Shown here piece after piece: positions 44,701-55,875 of a stretch of DNA of 64,000 bases. The notes under the pieces are model-generated. The model saw only the letters and a program-made list of their open reading frames with translations, was not told the DNA's origin and made no database searches. How positions within the stretch are numbered: position 1 is the first letter of the stretch; each line of letters opens with the position of its first letter. The position numbers and the translations under genes are program-made. The stretch comes from Amia ocellicauda (Eukaryota > Chordata > Actinopteri > Amiiformes > Amiidae): the NCBI RefSeq assembly GCF_036373705.1, contig NC_089863.1:24725917-24789916 (forward strand), written 5' to 3'.

Positions 44701-45906
44701 GTTTAGTTTAGTTTTGCCTGTCAATCCTAAACTGTGTGTATCCTTTCAACTTGTATTCATCCCCATCATTTTCTGTAAGCCATGTTTCTGTCACTCCTAC
44801 AACATCATAGTCACCCGCCAGCACTGTGGCTTCTAGGTCTAACATCTTGTTCCTTATACTTCTGGCATTGAGGTACAAACACTTCAGGACTTTCCTACTA
44901 GTAGTTTCCCTTGGTTTTCTTTCCTTAGAGGAACATCTCCCATTGTCAGAGCTCCCTGCCCCCCTGGTTCCTAGTTTAAATGATTCTCAATTTCACTGCA
45001 CATACGTCTCCCAATGCATTAGCACCCCTTCTGTTTAGATGTAGACTGTCTGGTTTGTACAGGTCCCATCTATCCCAGAAGAAAGACCAATGCTCCATAA
45101 ACCAAAACCCCTCTTCCCTACACCAGGATTTCAAACATGTGTTAAACTTTCTAATCTCTGCCTGTCTCCCTGGCCTGGCACGTGGTAGCGGAAGTATTTC
45201 AGAGAAAACTACCGTGGAGGTTCTGCTCTTTAGTTTTGTTCCTAACTCTTTAAATTTGTCTTGCAGAACCTCTGTCCTACCTTTTCCTATGTCATTGGTT
45301 CCAATGTGGACCATGACCAGTGGATTCCCCCCGGCTTTGGCCAGTAGCCCGTCTACTAGTTTAGGGAGATCTGCAACCTGAGCACCAGGCAGGCAAGATA
45401 CCATGCGGGTCTCCTTGTCACTAGAACACACTGTGTGATGTATGCCTGTAAGAATTGAGTCTCCTACTATAACTACCTCCCTGTTCTGGGGGGAGGGGGC
45501 ACCATGGTGCTCTGGTGCTCAACTGCCCCCCCATCACCATCTGAGCTGTCACTGTCCAACTCGGTGTCCAGCAGTTGGAACCTGTTGGGCAATTCTAGCT
45601 CTTGGGGTGTCTCTAGGGGTTGTGCGCACCCTTTTCTGCAGTTACGACCTACTGTAACCAAGCAGTTCTGTCCACTTTCCTGCTCTAAGGTCTCAACTCT
45701 CCTGGGTTTTGGCTGCACACCATCTCTCTCATGGGCTGATTGACCAATTCTTCTATATCCCTAATACAGCGCAGATCGACAAGCTGAGCCTCAAGATCAC
45801 GAACCTTGATCTCAACCTGCCGACAACGTTCACAAATGAAACCTTCTTGGATGAGTTCATCCAGGAAGGCAATCATTCTGCAAACCTGACACTGTAGTGG
45901 CCACAT
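41755..45906 (-). mobile_element. L2/CR1-like LINE copy B with esterase ORF1 and RT
   Basis: Reading the minus strand from 45906: ORF1 start (CxxC region with FICERCRQVEIKVRDLE), an acidic middle (45718-45473), then an SGNH esterase with GDS (near 45463), GTND (near 45298) and DSLHLN (near 45045). A truncated endonuclease follows (LYLNARSIRNKMLDLEATVL from about 44888, to about 44705). RT occupies 44631-43513, with TNKSPGPDGIFP, YRPISLT, LDFQKAFDKVPHQ, GVPQGSVLGPLLFL and the catalytic FADD near 43890. The RT is interrupted at 43512 by the 42200-43507 insertion and resumes at 42199 ([20 protein letters not shown]), with a 3' end near 41755 (GRMASSPLYTFL). Deletion of most of the endonuclease and the insertion make it inactive. 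Confidence 0.9.
42200..43507. mobile_element. 1.3-kb insertion with TGTCACG...CGTGACA ends
   Basis: It interrupts the RT of LINE copy B exactly: removing it rejoins HLEYCAQF-type sequence. The ends are 7-bp inverted repeats beginning TG and ending CA. It is flanked by gtatt (42195-42199) and gtatc (43508-43512), a possible 5-bp target duplication. It contains an interior TA microsatellite (42640-42680). No transposase, gag or pol frame. It could be a solo LTR-like unit or a non-autonomous DNA element. Confidence 0.65.
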
Positions 45907-46938
45907 GCTTCTAAATTTAGTAAGTTGTTGGTGCCCTAAACACTGACTCTTGGTTTTTGTCCCCCAACTGCTTGAACTTTTGTCACCGAGAAACAGCGCA
46001 GCTACTCATAACTTCCACGTATTGTCCTGCAAAAAGCTCAGAAAAAGTAAACACAATCCTTCCTTGTTGCTCAGTCCAGTTTTCCAGTCCAGTTGTTTCC
46101 ATCCTGAAGTGATTGTGTGAGTGTGGGGCTGTGCAGGAGTGAAGGAAAGGGTGAGATTTTTAAATGCAGAAAAGAAACAGACTAAGGAGCTATTTAAATG
46201 GAAAAATAAAATTCTTTAACTGGTAGTGTTGTGGAGAAAGAAGGTATTTTAAAGAAACTTGCACAAGAAAGCCTGCTAGTGGCTTTAAGCTGTTGCTGCT
46301 GGAGTCTGTTCTTCAGTGTTGAGATGCTTCTATGCATAATTGCCATTAGCATGAACTTGAACTTTGCACTTCATCAAGGACTATTTTAATTATTTAAACC
46401 TTTGTATTTAACTATTGTTGGTTTGCATTTTGCACCTGCTTGATTTAAGGGCCATTTGAATGTTATTTTAATGTTATTGTTCAGTGGGAGTTTTATATAT
46501 GGAATACTTTTTTGCTACCTTGTCAGTTTGTCAGGTCAGTGTGTTACAGTGCCATCTAGGGGCCACATCATAATGCAATTGTGCTCCAATTGTGTTCCAG
46601 ACTTCTGTTAATAAGATACTGCTGCTGACAGGTCCCTCTTTCATCTTTACATGTACAGTACTGTGCAAAAGTTTTAACACCGATACAGAATGGAAGAGTC
46701 TGAGAGTATGGGTGAGTGTCTGTTTGGAGTACTTTTTACTGACTATATATTAAGAAATAATCATAACATGTTTAGACTGGAGTTACAAATGTAGTTCTCC
46801 CTTTAAATATCTGATCTTTTGATTTGATCTGCAAACCTGTGCCAATCTTTTGTCAGTCATTGTACCCGGGCAGGCGTGCACTGTCGGAAGACCGGACTGT
46901 TTTAACTGTGATTTGCATTCATATTGTCCCCTCTGTAG
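45907..46938. other. AT-rich spacer
   Basis: No gene recognised. A tacagtactgtgcaaaagtt string at about 46650-46672 resembles ends of Tc1-type elements in fish. Confidence 0.4.
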
Positions 46939-47674
46939 AGCTGGACAGTCCTAGGCAGGTGATAACGAAGAGCATCCAGGAGACCTTCGTGTGTTGATGG
47001 GCCCAAACCTATTTTGCTGTGTCTGGAATACCTTGAGGTGAGAATTGACTGTCTGTTTATCAAGCTTAAAAAGTGTGTTTTGTATATTTGAATGTATAGT
47101 AATTATCCTCTTTATTCAGTTCCTTTTCAGAACCAGCTGAGTATGAGTGTCTATATGAGTAGTTTGTTGTTGAGGTTACTATGTGATGCACGTTTTTCTG
47201 TTTGACAAAATCCAGATTTTTGGAAATCTGTACAGCTTTCAGTGTCCTTGTGCACAAAGGGTTCAAGATATAACAGGGTGTCTGTTATGCAGAAAAGAGA
47301 CCTTGATCCTCGCGAGGCCTTTTGGCAATATTGTAAACCAAAGTTGTTGGGTGCTGTGTCACATCCCTCCTCAGCTCTTCCTCCTGTGTTCGTCTGCTCA
47401 GCTGGCCCATCCGACCCTCGTCCTGCAGGCATTGAAGAAAGTTCTGCGCAGCCAGATCGAAGACATCAGCTCCTCCACAGCCAGGAAGGTCATTGCTGTG
47501 GCTGCTTTTTCGTATAAAGATTCTTCTCACTCAGAGATGTGCCAGAAAGCCTTCTCAGACTCACGCCCCTCCTCTCGTCTTCCCCTGACTGCCTGTGGAA
47601 GTTGCCAAGCTAAGATCAGGCAAGCTAACATTACAACAAAAGCATAACATAAAGAGTACAGCAAATTATGAATT

Positions 47675-48612
47675 ATGGCTGATCCAGCAAAAAAGAAAAT
47701 GTATCAATTCAACAAGGAGTGGAAGGCAGAGCTCCTCTTCACAAATCTTAAAGTGAAAACTGTATGCCTAAGGTTTGGGGCTAGTATAGCAATAGCAAAG
47801 CGGCACAACATGAAAAGGCATTTCACTACACGCCACAAGAGCTTCAACGGGAGCTACCCACCAGGCAGCACGTTAAGAGAAAAGGCCCATGAGTTAAAAG
47901 GAGCTTTAGGGAAACCGCAGTCTTTTTTTACCAAGCCTGCAAAAAAGTCCCAAGCTGCAACTGAAGCGTCATTCAGAGCTGCACACTTTGACCAAAAGCA
48001 AAAAAAAATGTTCTCGGACGGTGAAATTCTGAAAGGTGCAATGACTGTGATTGTGAATACTTCATAGATGAGGAGAATGGCACCAAAATAATACTTTCTG
48101 CTATCTAAGACGTCAAATTGGGTGCCAATACAATGGCCAGAAGAGTATCTGCCGTGCCCGCGAACCTAACTGAACAGCTGAACAAAGACGTAAGTACCTG
48201 CAAATGGTTCTCCATCCAATGCGACGAATCTGTGGACGCCACCAGTACGGCGCAGCTGATGGTGTTCATCAGAATGGTGTTTGATTTCTTCTGTGAAAGA
48301 AGAACTCCTTGCAATACTTCCCCTGAAGACAACAACAAGGGGGGTTGATATCTATGACACGGTGAAGGGGTATTTCATGGAATAAAATGTCCCGTTGGAA
48401 AAGTCCGTCTCGGTGACAACCGACGGAGCCCCTGTGATGACCGGCCATCATACAGGCTTTGTTGCGTGATGCAGAGGTGACGCGGATTTCCCAAAGTTTC
48501 TTCATTACCATTGCATCATACACCAGGAGGCAATGTGTGCCAAAGTGATGGGATTTGATCACATCATGACTCCGGTCGTTAAGATCTTAAACCGCATTCT
48601 CTCCAAAGCGCA
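47675..48612 (+). mobile_element. hAT transposase remnant (ZBED/SCAND3-like)
   Basis: The plus strand encodes a BED-like N-terminus (MADPAKKKMYQFNKEWKAEL from 47675, and HNMKRHFTTRHKSF), then the catalytic-region start (WFSIQCDESVDATSTAQLMV near 48207-48264), and a block with SVSVTTDGAPVMTGHHTG and IIHQEAMCAKVMGFDHIM up to about 48600. Stop codons and frameshifts separate the blocks, and the C-terminal dimerisation region is not found. Confidence 0.85.
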
Positions 48613-50673
48613 GACTGAGATCGGGGAGAGGGACACCTGGGCTCAGTGATTCCCTCCCAGACCAGAACAGACCAGCTATAGTTCACAGGGAGGGGGGGGG
48701 TTCTTGGGGAAACGATGATCATGCAGAACAAAACAACTGTTTTAATATACGTCAGGGTTACACTGACTCTTGGCACAGTGACAGGATCGCACAGCGCTCC
48801 CTTTAGCACTCGGCCCACGTGTGAGGAATCTGTGAAAACCCAGGGGCACCACAACACAGTCTTTCCCTGGGGGGCGTCAATTGTTTCATTATACCGACGT
48901 CGCTGCTCTACAGCTTTTCATTACCTAGAGTTGTAGCCCGATATGTGGTAATGACTTTAAGAAGCTTATGTTGTATCCATTAAAAACTTGTACTGCCTTT
49001 CATCTTAACGACTCGAAACTAAAAGCAGGTACTGCTCTGGATATATTATGCACTGAAATTGAACGTTTGCTTTCCCCACTGTGCCTCCATATGCAGTACA
49101 ATTTACTGTATTATGAATGCACAGCGCCATCTAGTGGGAAAGACAATGAAATGCATTCCTCGTATTAAAGAGGAGGGCAAATTTCAAGTAATAAAGTAAA
49201 TATGCCAGCAACAATGACAACGTGTTTTCTAGTAGAAGAACCAAGTAAAGTTGTTTTCATTTTGAAGTCACAAATGATTAACTATAATAAGTAAAACCCC
49301 CTCGATGACATTCAGGTGGGCTGGTTGGAGTGTCTAAGTTTTGGGGAAAGTGATGGGCAGGTTTCAGGTGAAGAATGCGCTGAGGGACACTGGGGACAAC
49401 AACGCGATGACCAAGCAGGTGGAGCCGAAGCTGCCAGACAGGCAGCTGAGCGGAAACAAGGACATCAGCAAGCTGGTGCTGCAGTTGGGCTCCATCTCCA
49501 CCCTGAAGGCCGATGCCAAGGACCACCTGAAGGGCTTCTCTCGTTTCTCCAGCCTGTGGAGCCAGGTCTGTCCTCCAGCCTCCCTCGTGCTGCAGACACT
49601 GGTGGATCTCAAGGCCTAGGGCCGCCTGCTGCTCTAGAGTCTTGGCTTCCTCTGTGTCTTTTGTGAGCAGAATAGTTGAATGGGAAATTAAATAAAAGGG
49701 ATTTGACTACGTGGAGTTTAAACACTGCTGGTCCACACATGCTGCTCTGGAATCGGTTTGGATGACACTGATGGTTTCTCCCTGCACTATTAATGCAATT
49801 ATGGAAAGAAAAGTTGTTTACATTAATGTGTGGGTTCCCTTCCTTTTCACTGCACTTAATTTTGTAATGTATGGCTTCTTGTTCCGGTTTAGGGTTGATC
49901 TACCCCCCTTAGTACAGTGGTGCTGTTAATGCCCCCTCGCCGTGGCCCTGCCGTGTCTGGCTGTGCTTTACTTGTCTGCTCTTCCCTCAGGACCCAGAGG
50001 AGCGGCTGAAGGAGGTTCTGGAGAGCAGCCCCACACTGTCTGAGTTCAGCGCTCAGACTGCCTCCTACTCTGTGAGTCCTTCTTTCAAATATATACGACA
50101 ATATTGTGCACAACAAACATCCCACCCTCCTCAAAATGGTTTTTACATCAGTTCATCTCATCATTTTTCTTCAGCAGCAAATGAGTTTGGCGTTTCTGTG
50201 CATCCTGCCTTTTAAAATAGATATTTTAACTTTTCTGAACAAATGAAAGTTCTTTACTGTGCAGTTAGGTGAAAAAGTATATGGTTCCTTGTTATTTTAT
50301 TAGCACATGAAGGATGGAATTAAATCAAAACTTTCAACGTGCAAATCCTGTCTTTCTGAACTGGCTGTAAAGGGTGTCCGTGGGAGTTTTAGTTTGAGTG
50401 CAGTCTGCGATTCTTTGCTCAGCGAAAGAGGAGGCAAGGCTCTATTCTGCAGACATCATTTCTCTTCTCATCTCAAGTCTCTGGAGGCCCAGATCGCCGA
50501 GATGTCGTGCAGCTGGATGTGGAGCCGGTGAAACTGTCACTGAGCCAGGAGTGCCGGCACTGGAAGCGGGTGTTCGGCGCGGCCCCAACGGGAAGGCTTC
50601 CGCTGATATGGAGGAAGTGTACGGCTTCATCGACGGCCTGGGCAAGAGGCTGAGCCGTCCCGTGGAGCACCTG

Positions 50674-51731
50674 GGGTTAACTAATAATCAAATCTAAAAC
50701 TTTCCATAATTGTTGTTGATGTTTCTTCAATTCAAGCTAATAAGTGCATAGAGGTAATTCAGCAGATGGCAGCAACGAGAGTAACAATCACTGTTCTTAG
50801 TTTTCTGATAGAGGACTAGGACATTCATTTTCAAAATGCTTAAATAAATGAAGGGCTGTGCGGTCCGTCTACTTCTTAGTGTTTTACTTCAGACTTTGAA
50901 TAACTACCCATGTGTGAATGCAATTTAGTTTTTAAATTGTTAATGAAAATTGAGCAAAATTTGCATTTAAATATAAATTCTGTAATCTGTAACTACCTTT
51001 GAGGTCTAAGCAGTGTAGAAAATAGTGTAGTGTAGCGCTGTAAGGCGGGCCTCTGGAAAAGGGTGAGAACAGAGCATAAACCGCAGATGTGCTGTTCAAA
51101 ACAGACTTGAGTCTGTGGCTTGATTTGGGTGGACAGGCAATGCAGCCACAGGAAATGTTCGTTTTGCAAGTCGGGTTTTCATGCCGAAGGGTAGTCCAAT
51201 CCTAGGTCGGTCCCGGGGGTTCAGTTCTCCCACCACAATCCAAGACGAAGGAAAACGGCACAGGGTGCGGTTACGTAGAGGCTCAGCTGCTTAGGGCCCC
51301 ATGTTCGCAGCATTAACTTGCTTGGCCCTGGGGCAGGTGCTCCACTCTGTTGCCCTGTGGATGTGGCTGCTGAGCTGTCCCTGGGCCTGACTGTGGGCTG
51401 TTTTCTGTTACTGTCCGTGGTCCTGTTGGCCACAAAAGACGGATACTTTGCCGGCACATCACGCCCATCCACCACAGCCCCTGAAACTGCTACAGTAGTT
51501 TAAAACGCATCTTGCCAGAGTCAAGGTTTTCATTTTCCTTTCCTGGGCTGACATTGTAATGATGAAGTCTGTGGAAAAGAGCTGGACTCCTCTCAGAGCA
51601 GTGCGCTGCACAGAATACACTGTGGAAAAGCTGGGTATACTTTGAGTTGGGAAAGAGAAATCCCTAGTTTCAGCCGCTCAGAATCCTCTCGGACATCGTC
51701 CTGACTTGCTTTTAATCCCCTCGTCCTGCAG
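50674..51731. other. Spacer within the dynein pseudogene
   Basis: The dynein exons expected here are absent. An open frame at 51318-51503, with a hydrophobic stretch, has no recognised relatives. Confidence 0.4.
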
Positions 51732-52470
51732 GCAGTGCTGTCTCGACACTGGCAGCGCATTGCGGAAGTCACTGCACACCATTTCCATGTGGAGTCAGAC
51801 GGCGTCTTGCTCAGGCACGTAATGGAGGCCCCTCTGCTGGAGAACAAGGAGGATATTGAGGCACTAACTAGTGCGTCACACAACACGTTCTATAACCTTA
51901 CATGACGAGGGCTGGAGTGACATGAAAATGTGACCCAGCTGCCAATTACGAATTACAAACATGGGAAATGTGCCGTCTTTGTTCATTTAAAATGTTCTTC
52001 TATCTATATCCATCTGTGCATCTATGTATGTGTTTAAAGGTACCTGAATTAAGGTTAATCGTAGGCAAAGGACAGGATCTCACTGCTAGGGGTATTTAAA
52101 TCACCAACTTATACAGACATGGGAATCATTTCATTCGGGTCCTCTGAGCAGGCTGGAGTTTGAAGCACAGATTTGGAGTTCAATGGGATCAAACCCTTGA
52201 ATACCCCTTCAGCCAATCACGGGCCAGATTCCTGTGTAATGAACAGCTGGCAGGCTTAATGAACCAGTAGTGAACATAATGCTCCCAGTGTGAGAAACTG
52301 GCTGAGCTATAAGATCTACTGGATCTACTGACTGCTTTCTCTTCCCGGGACATCTGCATCAGTGCTGTGAAGGAGAAAGACATTGAGGCCAAGCTGGAAG
52401 TCATGACGGCCGAGTCTGTGGATTTTCCCTTTTCAACAAATCAGAACTGCTAGCAGAGCCAAAAGATGTG

Positions 52471-52493
52471 CGCTCTCTCTCTCTCTCTCTCTG

Positions 52494-52579
<86 letters not shown>

Positions 52580-52585
52580 CTCTGT
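52471..52585. repeat. CT microsatellite
   Basis: About 115 bp of nearly pure CT with a few CTGT interruptions. Confidence 0.97.
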
Positions 52586-54340
52586 GCCCTTAAAAACAAA
52601 TTAAATTATAAGCTATAAATTAAAAAATGCAGTTCAATAAATTCCAACTAAATTACACGATTGTGTTTTGGTTTTGTTGTCTTACTGGGAAAACAAAACA
52701 AAACAATTTTTTAACACAATTCATGAATATATTAATTTTAACTAGTTAAGTCCTATTTGTGGCGAGTGGTTTAAAGAAGGGAGTATAAAAAGAAAAACAG
52801 ACAAAATGGCTCCTGGAGCTTTAACTGCTGCCCTCTCCTTTGGTCATAAAAAAGGCTGCAAAATCAGATCATTGATTCTACAATCTTGGGTATGTTTTCA
52901 TGGTGCTTGATGCCATTCAAATCATATATAGGTTTTAAAAGCAGAGGTTTCCATTTTGTCCTCCGTAGCTGTCTTGAAAGGGATTTAATTTTAAAATGTT
53001 CTCAAACTTGAGGACAAATTAGGGGGAGTGATGGGGAAATTGCCCTGGGGCTTAATTTCACACAATGCTACATTCATGGGGTGTCTGGAAACGTGAAAAT
53101 CAAATGCATTGTGTAAGTTTGTTTTATTCTTTTTCTTGTGTATGTATGAGTGCACGTTTTGATCCCGTCTGCCTGTCCTCTAATCGTCTCAGCAAGTTCC
53201 TAACTTGGACTTCAATCATGAAACTCAAGAAAAACTGCTCCTGCAAATCTAGAACTACTGAAGTCCATTACAGTGCGTTTCATAAGCCCTTACTGTTCAT
53301 TTACTGTTAATACACTGTTATTGTTGATTTCCTGGCTGGCAGTGTTCAAATAATAGTTAGAAAAGGGTTATTCATTTGGAGACAAGTGTGTCAACTACAA
53401 TCGAAAATTGAACCGAATGGAAAATGTGTGCAATCGTTACACCCCTATTAGTGAGCAAACATTTGACGAGCTGCTGGCAAAATGTGATAATGAAGCCAAT
53501 TCCATACATAATTCAAGTTATATGGATATACTCCTAGAGAGCATCGCTTTTCGTGTAGTATACACAGTTTAATCTAAAATAAGTTATGTCTTGTAATCCC
53601 AATGTTGAAAATGTTTTGTTTTTTCCACAACACAAAATTTGACCTTTGACTGATTTATATGAAAACGCAATATATCAATTTTAGCCAATCAGATTCGCTC
53701 TCGATTTCACAATAGCACTGATCTCTGAAACGGTGACGTTCACAGTTAAAACAGCATTCAGCAATGTGGACGAAGCATCAGACTATCACACATCACAAAC
53801 CCGTACTTAATCTCTGGAAAGAGATGTTTCTGTAAAATACAAGGGACAGATTAAAACGAATGACAGAACGAATGCCCATTGACTATAAGGGGGGAAACGG
53901 AAGGACGGCCTATATCTCCAAATCCCACACAGGAATCCTAAAATCCTGAATACACTTTCTTTAAAATAAACTAATATATAAAATAAAAGTGGAATGACAG
54001 GCCTGGAAACATAATAGGATTGTTGTTACAAAACAGAAATATTTTGATTGACAAGCAGGTCTCACAAATGAAATACTTCGGAGGTTCGATGGTGTCTGTT
54101 GAAAGGCAGCTCCATGAAACCACTTTCTGCATTGACAACAAGGAACCATGCCCTCTCTCATTTGATTTTACTCATTTACTTTCCAGAGTAAACAAACCTT
54201 GTCTACAGCAAAACAGAAACGCACAATACTTCATATTTGATTTAACCAAACCCATTGCTTTAATATTACAATTGAATGAAATATAAACTACTTCTTGATT
54301 GGCAATTACTGTGAAGAAATGGATTAACAACATAATAGAG
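52586..54340. other. AT-rich non-coding DNA
   Basis: No gene seen. A minus-strand frame at 54161-53961 contains CCQCRKWFHGAAF, which resembles the tail of a PHD finger, but it is too short to assign. Confidence 0.35.
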
Positions 54341-54344
54341 TCTT

Positions 54345-54995
54345 TTCTTTGCAAAGGTGCACAGGAAGCAGCAGCAGCACTAGAGCTTCAGACGCTCCTG
54401 CAGATCTGGACATGGTGGTCAGTTCAGAGTCAGACTCAGAGCAGGAACCTTCAGGTGCAACTTAAGAGCACAAACCTAAACATGTAGGCTATGATTTTAG
54501 ATGAATATGTGCTTTATGATGAGATTATCAGTAGGACTGTAATCGGGGGGCATACAATCGATGACTGCACAAGTAATACAAGTTTAAGTTTAGGTTATTT
54601 ACAATGTTAATGTCATTCTGCAGAGCAACCAGAGAGAGAGAGAGAGAGATAACACAATATTTGATTTAATATTTGTAAAGTTTTTAATGTTATTGTATAT
54701 AATTTCAATGTACCCAATTGCTTTGGCAATACTTGTGTGTAAACATCTCATGCCAATAAAGCTTGTTTTGAATTTGCCCAGTGCAGGGAAAATCAAAACG
54801 GACGGTGAAAGCACTGAAAATCCATTGATTATTTTGCCTGTCCTCAGTCCAAGGATTTTGACTTATTTTTTCAGTACCACCCAAAACAAACCTCTCAGAG
54901 TCATTCCCAGTGTATTCCACTCCAAAGATGGCACAGAGGGAAAATGGCTGACATACAATGAAGTAAGTCACTCTGAAGCAGCTTTGCTATGACTC
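54345..54995 (+). other. Possible transposase-related fragments
   Basis: The plus strand has an acidic stretch, DMVVSSESDSEQEPSG (about 54406-54453), and later PQSKDFDLFFQYHPKQ (about 54844-54890). An overlapping frame has TEGKWLTYNEVSHS. The order resembles the N-terminus of TTF-type hAT or ZMYM-like proteins, but frames are broken and similarity is weak. A GA microsatellite lies at 54631-54649. Confidence 0.25.
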
Positions 54996-55616
54996 TTCCT
55001 TAACAGGCTGACAAGGGTGAAAGAAAATGTGCTGTGAGATAAAGCTTTTGTACAGAGGCATGTTTTCTGGACTTTCGTATTATACTTGCAGTTATGTAGC
55101 CAATATTCAATTTCATTGGCTCAGTGTATAGATGTGTTTATTTTTGTGCTGTTTGCTTTATGGACACCAGTGAGTGAACATTGTAATCTAAGTGTTTTTG
55201 TAGAGGAGTGCTTTTCGACGTTTGTATTATACTTGTTTATACTTATTATACAGTGTTTCTTGATACTTTTGATATGCTTGATGCATTTGAGCTAACTCCG
55301 TACATCTCGTTCTCATTTTAAAAAGTGTAGGCTAATTGTTTTGTGTGTCTAGCCTTGTACGTCGTGTATTCCTAGTGCGTTTTTGACGGTGCACCCATAG
55401 CCGAGCATACCTTGAAAACTCAGTGTTCAGACACCTTGTTGGTCAGTCTCAAATGTTTGTATTTTGTAATGTGGATAACATTCTTCCCAGATGACCATAG
55501 TGGCCAAATTTATAACTAGTTTGGTACCCGTTACATCAACAAATAGGGTTAGCCAAAAAAATCAGCGGTCTGGTAATTTGCGTGAACAGGATGGCCTGGG
55601 ATGGAGTCAAATTCCC
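54996..55616. other. Non-coding spacer
   Basis: No gene or clear repeat family recognised. Confidence 0.35.
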
Positions 55617-55768
55617 GGCCTGGACTGTGTCTCTGCAAGACCAGGGCTGAGACCCTGCTGGACTGGACTGTGTCTCTGCAGGACCAGGGCTGAGACCCTG
55701 CTGGACTGGACTGTGTCTCTGCAGGACCAGGGCTGAGACCCTGCTGGACTGGACTGTGTCTCTGCAGG
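55617..55768. repeat. 43-bp minisatellite, about 3.5 units
   Basis: Tandem units in the orientation tggactgtgtctctgcagga then ccagggctgagaccctgctg. It ends precisely where the lectin exon copy begins. Confidence 0.95.
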
Positions 55769-55875
55769 AGTGGAACGACCACGTCTGCACTGAACTCAAA
55801 CCCTTTGTCTGCAAGATCCGCATTCCTTCAGCTGAGGAGAGCAGAGACTGAGATTTATAGCAAAGCACCGCGCAC
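55769..55875 (+). pseudogene. Inverted copy of the lectin terminal exon
   Basis: The plus strand encodes [18 protein letters not shown], then PSAEESRD and a stop at 55849-55851. It is nearly identical to the last exon of the lectin gene at 30015-30106 (Thr to Ser is one difference), and the match extends about 20 bp past the stop. The exon's first 10 bp and its splice acceptor are replaced by the 43-bp repeat. No upstream lectin exons are present in the window, so it cannot be expressed as a lectin by itself. Confidence 0.9.

Larger units (their letters stand above)
46939..52440 (+). pseudogene. Axonemal dynein heavy chain pseudogene (DNAH5/DNAH8-like tail)
   Basis: Scattered exon remnants encode the N-terminal tail of a ciliary dynein heavy chain. 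Best pieces: 49368-49565 (KDHLKGFSRFSSLWSQ end), 49991-50071 (DPEERLKEVLESSPTLSEF, normal AG/GT borders), 50478-50673 (LEAQIAE, then VVQLDVEPVKLSLSQECRHW, then GFIDGLGKRLSRPVEHL), 51732-51860 (AVLSRHWQRIAEVTAHHFHV, then MEAPLLENKEDIE) and 52349-52403 (DICISAVKEKDIEAKLEV). Faults: two frameshifts in the third piece, GC in place of GT after 51860, no AG before 52349, and a stretch of probably more than 100 residues missing between pieces three and four. Exon-like segments 46939-47037 and 47429-47488 have AG/GT borders but are not securely dynein. A hAT remnant lies inside. Confidence 0.75.

Noticed and set aside
53961..54161. PHD-finger-like CCQCRKWFHG
   Set aside because: Only the last part of a possible zinc finger, without the other cysteines or exon borders; not enough to call a gene.
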